Below are positions 1 through 5,399 of a stretch of 9,997 bases of DNA, in pieces. The stretch comes from Bacteroidia bacterium (lineage in GTDB: Bacteria; Bacteroidota; Bacteroidia; Bacteroidales; BM523): NCBI GenBank assembly GCA_016209245.1, contig JACQWN010000285.1:1-9997 (forward strand), read 5' to 3'. A model generated the notes under the pieces. It searched no databases and was not told where the DNA came from. It saw only the letters and a program-made list of their open reading frames with translations. The translations under genes were made by a program, and so were the position numbers. Every line of letters starts with the position of its first letter. Position 1 is the first letter of the stretch.

Positions 1-1
1 A

Positions 2-736
2 AAAAACAATAAACATTTAATTGTAATCGGTACATTGCATTCAAGAGACACTGCAAATAAAATGTTCGCTGATATTGAAAAAATATTTATTAATCTTAAA
101 CCGGAAGTTGCAATTAACGAAGGAGGTCAGATTACGAAAACCTATACCGACAAAAACACTGCGATTATTAAAAATGGAGAATCCGGCTTGTTAAAATTTT
201 TATGTGACAATCAAAGTATAAAAATGCTTAATGGTGATATGCCCGACAGTCTGGAATTTTCTGAATTAATAAAAACTTATTCAAAAGACGAGGCACTATT
301 CTTTTTTGCTTCTGAAAGATTTATACTTCCTTTTACCTATACAAACAATAAAGTAAATTTAGAATGTTTATCAATCGGAAATGGTATATTAGATAGTTTG
401 TATAAAAGCGATTTCATTGAAGGATACTTAATTTTGGAAGGCATTAAGCTTACTATAGAAGAAAGACAATTCTCTTACTTTAAAAGTCTTTATAAAAAAT
501 ATTTTAAGAATGAATTTAGTATATACAAAATATCTTCAGATGATTTTTCTCCTATCAGAAAAAGACATTATCTTTGTGAGGTTGCCCGAAAATCAAAAGA
601 ATTAAGAGACAAATATCTGCTGAAAAAAATTGAAGAGCAATTAAAACTTCACGATAAAGTTCTGGTTATATTTGGCGGCTGGCATGTGTTGGCAATTGAA
701 AATGCACTCAAACAAATAATGAAAAATTATGAATAA
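2..736 (+). CDS. TraB/Tiki-type putative metallohydrolase, 5' end cut by window
   Basis: The frame is open to the left edge, so the TTG at 35 is not a real start: codons before it encode residues (KHLIVIG) that align with the next gene. Hallmarks of the TraB/GumN/Tiki (EreA/ChaN-like) superfamily are visible: GTLH at nt 29-40, an NEGG glutamate near nt 115-125, and a C-terminal GGWH at nt 674-685. In the family the two GxxH histidines and the glutamate are thought to bind metal; Tiki itself is a metal-dependent protease. The protein is a paralogue of the next gene, sharing the MF-DIEK block, the NEGG motif, the PDSLE block and the RD--IEE/GG-H tail. The stop overlaps the next start by 8 nt, so the two are probably translationally coupled. 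Signal peptide or lipobox cannot be seen because the N-terminus is missing. The substrate is unknown. Confidence 0.7.
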   Translation, partial: KNNKHLIVIGTLHSRDTANKMFADIEKIFINLKPEVAINEGGQITKTYTDKNTAIIKNGESGLLKFLCDNQSIKMLNGDMPDSLEFSELIKTYSKDEALFFFASERFILPFTYTNNKVNLECLSIGNGILDSLYKSDFIEGYLILEGIKLTIEERQFSYFKSLYKKYFKNEFSIYKISSDDFSPIRKRHYLCEVARKSKELRDKYLLKKIEEQLKLHDKVLVIFGGWHVLAIENALKQIMKNYE

Positions 737-1523
737 AATAGTAATCTGTATTTTTCAATTTGCTGTCATCATCTGCATCTGCTCATGTAATACACAAATA
801 AAAAAAGATGTAAAGCCCGACATCCTGAAATATGAAGATTATTTGAAAAAAGAAATTCATCTTCCTTATGTTTTAGATTTAAAAAATGAAACAAAACATT
901 TAGTTTATTACGGAACAGAACATTCGTTTAATCCTTCCGATACAATGTTTACCGATATTGAAAAACGGTTTACGGACTTAAGACCCGATATTGTTTTTAA
1001 CGAAGGCGGTGATGATTGGCCTGTAATCAACAACAGAGACAGTACGATAAGACTTACAGGCGATCCGCCGCCGGATAGTCTTGAATATAAATATTTGCTC
1101 AGCAGATTTAAGAAAGAAGATATTACCCTGATGTATTTTTGCAGGCAGATTGAGCAATTACAAAATCAAGTCGAAATTTCCGACAGCAATTTTGAAAAAT
1201 ATATGAATGTTTTTTTTTGTGATTTAAAAAATAACGGAATACTTTTAAATAATGATGAAATCAAATACAGCTACATGAAAAATTATTACGAAAAGTTCTT
1301 TCAAACAATATTAAAATGGAAAGAATTTGACCCTACAAATTACCAGCCGATTTATTCTAAAACACTACTGAATGAAATTTGCCGCGAATCAACTTATTTC
1401 AGGGACAGACACATTGTTTCCATAATTGAAGAAACGCTTAAAACGAAAAATAAAATTTTTGTAGTAATGGGTGGTTCGCATTTAGTAATTGAGGAACCTG
1501 CACTCAGATATCTAATGAAATAA
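729..1523 (+). CDS. TraB/Tiki-type putative metallohydrolase, predicted lipoprotein
   Basis: 264 aa. Residues 4-18 are hydrophobic and lead to a lipobox-like I-C-S-C with the lipidated cysteine at C20, so the protein is probably membrane-anchored on the periplasmic side. Superfamily signatures follow: GTEH at 62-65, NEGG with E92, a conserved RD segment near 225-235 followed by IEE, and GGSH at 248-251 near the C-terminus. These match the two-GxxH plus glutamate pattern of TraB/GumN/Tiki proteins, whose characterised member Tiki is a metalloprotease; protease activity here is inference. The start at 729 is chosen because it gives a full signal sequence and overlaps the upstream paralogue's stop. 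Its own stop lies 3 nt before the next gene, so all three are likely one transcript. No Shine-Dalgarno sequence is seen. Substrate unknown. Confidence 0.72.
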   Translation: MNKIVICIFQFAVIICICSCNTQIKKDVKPDILKYEDYLKKEIHLPYVLDLKNETKHLVYYGTEHSFNPSDTMFTDIEKRFTDLRPDIVFNEGGDDWPVINNRDSTIRLTGDPPPDSLEYKYLLSRFKKEDITLMYFCRQIEQLQNQVEISDSNFEKYMNVFFCDLKNNGILLNNDEIKYSYMKNYYEKFFQTILKWKEFDPTNYQPIYSKTLLNEICRESTYFRDRHIVSIIEETLKTKNKIFVVMGGSHLVIEEPALRYLMK

Positions 1524-1526
1524 AAA

Positions 1527-2480
1527 ATGAAACAACAGATTTTTATAATAACTTTATTAACAATCGTAATAAAATTAAATTCGGTTGGTCAGATAAAATT
1601 TGATTACACAGGTGCTGAATTGGTTATAAATTATTTTACCGACACGCTCAATAAAAATGAACAGAAAATAATCAAACACCCGGGTTATCAGCATATCTTA
1701 CTCCACAGTCAAAAGTTTTCGTCACAGCCGTTAACCGAAAAAAATTTATTGAACTCATTAAAAGGAAAAGACGATGGATTTGATTTTTCAGGCGTCAAAG
1801 AACGAAGCGACACACTGAAACAAATCATTCAATTGCTTAAAAACAATGAACAAGAAATAAGGAATGAATTTGTTAATCTCCCGTTATATTTTTTGCCTGA
1901 AGATTATAAACAAATCGCCACTATTTATTTTGTAATTGGCGGGTATGACGGAATCGCTTTTGACGAAAAAATTTGTGTAAACATTGATTTCAAACAATTC
2001 CGTGATAATTTCAATGAAATAAAACTATACATTGCCCACGAATTATTTCATATAGGTTTTGAGAAATACCAAGAACTGCCAGATATTTTCAGAATCAAAA
2101 CAGTTAAAGAATTAAAAACAATTGTGCTGGCAATGACAATGAACGAGGGACTTGCAACACTTACTCCGTATCATAAACGAATATCAACAAATGAACTTTC
2201 AGATTTTGATTATAAAACATTGCTTGATTCTTCTGCATTAAGTACGAAAATAAATCAATTCAATTCAGTTCTTAAATATTTAGACGAAAATTCTGATAAA
2301 GAAATAACTAATGAAATTCTGGGCAATGTGCTTGGACAATGCTCCGGCGACAGGTTATTTTACATTGTTGGTTGCTATATGGGGCTAAAAATTGAAAGTA
2401 AATTTGGGAAAGACAAAATTTCTGAACTTGTAAAAGAGACACCGGAATTATTTTTTGAAACATACAAACAAATTGAATAA
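1527..2480 (+). CDS. Exported HExxH zinc peptidase, DUF5700-like
   Basis: 317 aa. An N-terminal hydrophobic stretch (residues 4-20) ends at SVGQ and looks like a cleavable signal peptide, placing the protein in the periplasm or outside. HELFH at 171-175 gives two zinc-ligand histidines and the catalytic glutamate E172; NEG with E207, 32 residues downstream of H175, is a good third ligand, the gluzincin arrangement. The C-terminal block (RLFYIVGCYMG at about 276-286, then a PELFFETY run) resembles the Bacteroidota family DUF5700, annotated as putative zinc-dependent peptidase; that family name is from memory of its pattern, not a search. It begins 3 nt after the TraB-like lipoprotein, so it probably acts with the two upstream putative metallohydrolases. 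No substrate can be inferred. Confidence 0.72.
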   Translation: MKQQIFIITLLTIVIKLNSVGQIKFDYTGAELVINYFTDTLNKNEQKIIKHPGYQHILLHSQKFSSQPLTEKNLLNSLKGKDDGFDFSGVKERSDTLKQIIQLLKNNEQEIRNEFVNLPLYFLPEDYKQIATIYFVIGGYDGIAFDEKICVNIDFKQFRDNFNEIKLYIAHELFHIGFEKYQELPDIFRIKTVKELKTIVLAMTMNEGLATLTPYHKRISTNELSDFDYKTLLDSSALSTKINQFNSVLKYLDENSDKEITNEILGNVLGQCSGDRLFYIVGCYMGLKIESKFGKDKISELVKETPELFFETYKQIE

Positions 2481-2481
2481 T

Positions 2482-2516
2482 TTTGGAAAGTCGCCTGATA
2501 TTACAAATTATATTTT
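2482..2516 (+). promoter_or_regulatory. Possible Bacteroidota promoter for cysK
   Basis: TTTG at 2482-2485, a 23-nt spacer, then TATATTTT at 2509-2516, which is one base short of the TAnnTTTG consensus of Bacteroidota housekeeping promoters. It would start transcription about 100 nt before cysK. AT-rich sequence makes chance matches likely, so this is weak. No hairpin terminator for the preceding peptidase cluster is apparent in 2481-2625. Confidence 0.25.
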
Positions 2517-2611
2517 GCTCTATTATTTAAAAACTGATTAAAACAGAATTCGGAATAGAATAAAAATTAATAATTAAACTATTATGAAAAACAAATCAAT
2601 TTTAATATTTT

Positions 2612-2618
2612 AAGGAGG
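2612..2618 (+). promoter_or_regulatory. Strong Shine-Dalgarno site for cysK
   Basis: AAGGAGG lies 7 nt before the ATG at 2626, a textbook ribosome binding site that fixes the cysK start. It stands out because the neighbouring genes in the first 8.8 kb have no such site, as is usual in Bacteroidota. Confidence 0.8.
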
Positions 2619-2625
2619 AATAACT

Positions 2626-3573
2626 ATGAAAATTGCAGAAAACATTGGACATTTAATCGGTAATACGCCATTAGTAAAGCTTAACCATGTTGCTAAAGAT
2701 TGTCATGCGAAAATCATAGCCAAGCTTGAATTTTTTAATCCTGCAGGTTCAGTAAAAGACAGGATAGGTCTGGCGATGATTGAAGACGCTGAAAAAAGGG
2801 GATTAATTGATAAGGACACTGTAATTATAGAACCGACAAGCGGTAATACGGGAATCGCTTTAGCTTTTGTAGCAGCGGTTAAAGGATACAAGCTTATTCT
2901 TACAATGCCCGAAAGCATGAGCATTGAACGAAGAAGCATTTTGGCGGCATTCGGTGCAAAACTTGTTCTTACACCTAAAGAATTGGGGATGAAGGGTGCT
3001 GTAGTTAAAGCTGAGGAACTGGCTAAAGATATTAAAAAATCTTTTATACCGCAGCAATTTAAAAACCCGGCTAATCCTGAAATTCACCGCAAAACTACAG
3101 CCGAGGAAATCTGGAATGACACCGATGGTAATATTGATATTTTGGTTGCAGGTGTAGGCACAGGTGGCTCTATAACAGGAATATCAGAAGTTATTAAAGC
3201 ACGTAAACCGGAAATGAAAAGTATAGCGGTAGAACCTGCTGCATCGCCCGTGTTATCAGGCGGTTCTCCATCGCCTCATAAAATTCAAGGCATTGGAGCC
3301 GGTTTTATTCCGGATGTGCTGAATACAAAAATTATTGATGAAATAATTCAGGTATCTAATGAAGACGCAATTTCAACGGCTCAACAAATTATCAGACAGG
3401 AAGGTATATTCTGTGGAATATCTTCCGGAGCTGCTGCTTTTGCAGCGATTCAGGTTGGAAAACGACCTGAAAACAAAGGAAAAATTCTCGTAGTAATTCT
3501 GCCCGATACCGCTGAAAGATACCTGAGCACCGCCCTCTTTGAAAATTGCAGCAATTATGCAGGTTTACCCTAA
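2626..3573 (+). CDS. cysK: Cysteine synthase A (O-acetylserine sulfhydrylase)
   Basis: 315 aa, the normal length for CysK. This PLP enzyme of the cytoplasm replaces the acetyl group of O-acetylserine with sulfide to give cysteine. Visible motifs: NTPLVKLN at 13-20; the PLP-binding lysine K44 in GSVKDR; the substrate loop PTSGNTG at 70-76; the phosphate-binding glycine loop GVGTGGSITG at 176-185; GISSGAA at 264-270, whose serine contacts the PLP ring nitrogen; and LPDTAERYLST at 292-302. The pattern fits fold-type II OAS-TL and not cystathionine beta-synthase, as there is no CBS-domain extension. Start fixed by the strong ribosome binding site. The next gene is cysE, which makes its substrate, 74 nt downstream in the same direction. 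Confidence 0.95.
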   Translation: MKIAENIGHLIGNTPLVKLNHVAKDCHAKIIAKLEFFNPAGSVKDRIGLAMIEDAEKRGLIDKDTVIIEPTSGNTGIALAFVAAVKGYKLILTMPESMSIERRSILAAFGAKLVLTPKELGMKGAVVKAEELAKDIKKSFIPQQFKNPANPEIHRKTTAEEIWNDTDGNIDILVAGVGTGGSITGISEVIKARKPEMKSIAVEPAASPVLSGGSPSPHKIQGIGAGFIPDVLNTKIIDEIIQVSNEDAISTAQQIIRQEGIFCGISSGAAAFAAIQVGKRPENKGKILVVILPDTAERYLSTALFENCSNYAGLP

Positions 3574-3596
3574 ATGTATCAGATTTTGTATCTTTG
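3564..3596 (+). promoter_or_regulatory. Candidate Bacteroidota promoter for cysE
   Basis: A perfect TAnnTTTG box (TATCTTTG) lies at 3589-3596, with TTTA at 3564-3567 as an imperfect -33 box after a 21-nt spacer. Transcription would begin near 3600, giving a leader of about 45 nt before the cysE ATG at 3648. The -33 box overlaps the end of cysK. If real, cysE can be expressed separately from cysK. Confidence 0.42.
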
Positions 3597-3647
3597 TGAC
3601 GAAATAAAAAAATATAATTTTATTAATAAGCGATTCTATTCTTTTAT

Positions 3648-4568
3648 ATGAAAAAAAATATTTCAAAACAAATTGATAAGGTAATAACCGACTTATGCGA
3701 TTCAAAATCTTATAACCTTGTATATCATGCGCCAAAGCAGGATGAAATAATGCCGTCAGTTGAAAATACACGAAGAATCGTTGAATTTTTGCGGGAAGTA
3801 TTATTCCCCGGATATTTTGGAAATTCTGCACTGAAACCTGAAAATATGAAATATTATACAGGTGTTACAATTGATAAAATATTTCACCGGCTTTCCAAAG
3901 AAATATTATGCTGTCTTTGCTTTACATGTAAAAATGAAAAAAAATCAAACTGTAATAAATGCAATGAACTATCTAAAAATCTTTCTGCAGAATTTATATC
4001 TTTTCTGCCGCAGATAAGAAAATTATTAACAACTGATGTGATAGCGGCATATAACAGCGACCCGGCAGCAGGAAATTACGGCGAAGTGATTTTTTGCTAT
4101 CCTGCTATAAGAGCATTGACCAATTATAGAATCGCACATCATCTTTTAAAATTAAATGTTCCTCTTCTTCCGCGTATTATTACGGAAATGGCTCATTCCG
4201 AGACCGGCATAGATATTCATCCGGGAGCAAAAATCGGAGAAGGGCTTTTTATTGACCATGGTACTGCTGTTGTTATTGGGGAAACTGCTGAAATAGGTAA
4301 AAACTGTGTATTGTTTCATAATGTTACTATAGGCGGAACTGGTAAGCACAAAGGGAAAAGACATCCGACAATAGGCGATAACGTTATGATTGGAACAGGT
4401 GCAACTTTATTAGGTCCTATAAAAGTCGGGAATAATGTAAAAATAGGCGCCGAGAGTGTTATTATTATGCATGATATTCCATCGGATTGCACTGTTATAG
4501 GAGTACCGGGGAAAATAGTAAAGCTGAATGGTGAAAAGGTGGATATAAAACTGGGAAAGACCTTGTAA
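3648..4568 (+). CDS. cysE: Serine O-acetyltransferase
   Basis: 306 aa. It transfers acetyl from acetyl-CoA to serine, the first step of cysteine synthesis, in the cytoplasm. An N-terminal helical domain (about 1-180) carries a DPAA motif at 138-141 and ALTNYRIAHHL near 156-166; a left-handed beta-helix of hexapeptide repeats covers about 185-290. By alignment with E. coli CysE the catalytic pair is D189 (DIHP) and H204 (IDHG), 15 apart as in D143/H158, and H239 (RHP) is 35 further on, matching H193. The N-terminal domain is longer than in E. coli CysE and holds a cysteine cluster (C88, C89, C91, C94, C102, C105), seen in the EpsC-like SAT subgroup. The C-terminus ends in leucine, not the isoleucine that inserts into the CysK active site in classic complexes. 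Paired with cysK upstream. Confidence 0.93.
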   Translation: MKKNISKQIDKVITDLCDSKSYNLVYHAPKQDEIMPSVENTRRIVEFLREVLFPGYFGNSALKPENMKYYTGVTIDKIFHRLSKEILCCLCFTCKNEKKSNCNKCNELSKNLSAEFISFLPQIRKLLTTDVIAAYNSDPAAGNYGEVIFCYPAIRALTNYRIAHHLLKLNVPLLPRIITEMAHSETGIDIHPGAKIGEGLFIDHGTAVVIGETAEIGKNCVLFHNVTIGGTGKHKGKRHPTIGDNVMIGTGATLLGPIKVGNNVKIGAESVIIMHDIPSDCTVIGVPGKIVKLNGEKVDIKLGKTL

Positions 4569-4612
4569 TAGGTTAACAGTCTTTGTTAATTTATTGTTAA
4601 ATCGCTCAAATT

Positions 4613-4622
4613 ATTTGCAAAT
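4613..4622. promoter_or_regulatory. Palindrome over the -33 box of the metal cluster
   Basis: ATTTGCAAAT is a perfect 10-bp palindrome whose TTTG forms the -33 box of the promoter at 4614-4645. Its position would suit an operator for a repressor, but ten AT-rich bases can occur by chance and no regulator gene is in the window. Confidence 0.25.
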
Positions 4623-4645
4623 TTAAGTCAATGGATGTATTTTTG
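4614..4645 (+). promoter_or_regulatory. Bacteroidota-type promoter of the Cu/Ag cluster
   Basis: TTTG at 4614-4617, a 20-nt spacer and TATTTTTG at 4638-4645 give a full match to both boxes of the Bacteroidota housekeeping promoter. Transcription would start around 4649-4652, immediately before the ATG at 4653. This is the best promoter candidate in the window and probably serves the three metal genes that follow. Confidence 0.5.
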
Positions 4646-4652
4646 TCAAACT

Positions 4653-5021
4653 ATGCTTAAGAGAATAGGACATATTGCAATTGTTTTTTTGTTGTTAATT
4701 TCCACAACCGGAATCACAATTAACAAGCATTTCTGCTGTGGCAGGTTAATTGCTTTTTCATTATTCTCAAAACCTGAACCATGTTGCAAAGGAGTTTGCA
4801 ACAGTTGTCATGATGAATCGAAGCATATTAAGATTACAAACCCGTTTGAATCATCTTCTTTACTGGAAATTTCAGGAAATTTCTATATTTTTCTCCAAAT
4901 CTTCTGTTGTAACGATTTCCTTATTAAAAATACTCCTGTAACGCTTTACCGGTTTATTTCAGATATCTCTCCACCGAAGTTAATTGATTCAGCATCCTTT
5001 TTGCAGGTTTTCAGATTATGA
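4653..5021 (+). CDS. HYC_CC_PP-type small Cys-rich protein of metal-efflux loci
   Basis: 122 aa from the ATG at 4653. Residues 7-20 are hydrophobic and act as a signal or membrane anchor. Then come NKHFCCG at 24-30 (an HFC version of the family's HYC), CC at 44-45 followed by C49 and C52, CC at 85-86, and a PP at 107-108 near the end. This order matches the small Bacteroidota family named HYC_CC_PP after those motifs, commonly found next to heavy-metal efflux genes; its biochemical role is not established. The many cysteines suggest metal binding in the envelope, by inference. An in-frame ATG at 4635 would add six residues, but it lies inside the predicted promoter, so 4653 is preferred. Downstream are a metal-binding lipoprotein and a CusA pump. 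Confidence 0.65.
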   Translation: MLKRIGHIAIVFLLLISTTGITINKHFCCGRLIAFSLFSKPEPCCKGVCNSCHDESKHIKITNPFESSSLLEISGNFYIFLQIFCCNDFLIKNTPVTLYRFISDISPPKLIDSASFLQVFRL

Positions 5022-5141
5022 TGGTTACGGCTTTCCACTGATTCCATAATTACGCTTTTCTACCGATTTTTTTCGTTACAAATCATTCTATATTTATACT
5101 TTTTTTATCAGTAATTTCATGATGATAGACATAGCATGTTT

Positions 5142-5153
5142 AATTCATGAATT
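5142..5153. repeat. 12-bp palindrome upstream of the metal-binding gene
   Basis: AATTCATGAATT is perfectly self-complementary and lies 33 nt before the ATG at 5187. A related AATTTCATGA occurs at 5113-5122, about 29 nt upstream, so the element may be a repeated half-site. The 165-nt gap 5022-5186 otherwise shows no clear promoter boxes and no terminator. An operator role is a guess. Confidence 0.3.
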
Positions 5154-5186
5154 TATTTATAGTATTAACTCAAAAATCTTATTATT

Positions 5187-5396
5187 ATGAAAAAAATAAT
5201 TTTAATCAGCGCAGGTCTTATTTTAATGAATCTGACCTTTTCAACATGCGGCAACCAGGCAAATAAAGAAACCTCTACCGAGCAAATAACAGTAGCCGCA
5301 TCCTATGAATGTCCAATGAAATGCGAAAACAAAAAATTTGATAAACCTGGCTCTTGCCCTATATGCGGAATGGACCTGGTAAAGGTGGAAAAATAA
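5187..5396 (+). CDS. Small exported protein with a heavy-metal-binding domain
   Basis: 69 aa. Residues 4-18 form a hydrophobic signal; FSTCGN with C21 resembles a loose Bacteroidota lipobox, so a lipoprotein is likely though the -3 phenylalanine is not ideal. After a short linker comes a single heavy-metal-binding domain at about 40-66: YECPMKC (C42, C46), then CPICGMDL (C57, C60, M62). This CP-M ... CPxCGM pattern is the domain often found at the start of CusB-type adaptor proteins and in copper ATPases. Here it stands alone and ends 3 nt before cusA, so the two are co-translated. A role in passing or buffering Cu(I)/Ag(I) in the periplasm is inferred. The start gives the full signal sequence; no Shine-Dalgarno site. 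Confidence 0.82.
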   Translation: MKKIILISAGLILMNLTFSTCGNQANKETSTEQITVAASYECPMKCENKKFDKPGSCPICGMDLVKVEK

Positions 5397-5399
5397 AAT

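Noticed and set aside
2584..2613. Nine-codon open frame (MKNKSILIF) just before cysK, possible leader peptide
   Set aside because: It contains no cysteine codons, has no ribosome site, and no attenuator hairpin is visible; a chance frame in AT-rich DNA.
2703..3087. Minus-strand open frames inside cysK
   Set aside because: They mirror the conserved cysK coding sequence and have no features of their own.
4572..4600. Three GTTAA repeats (4572, 4585, 4596) as a regulator array
   Set aside because: The five-base units are too short and the spacing uneven (13 and 11); likely chance in AT-rich sequence.
4750..4941. Second plus-strand frame inside the HYC_CC_PP gene
   Set aside because: The main frame carries the family's motif order and signal sequence; this one has neither.
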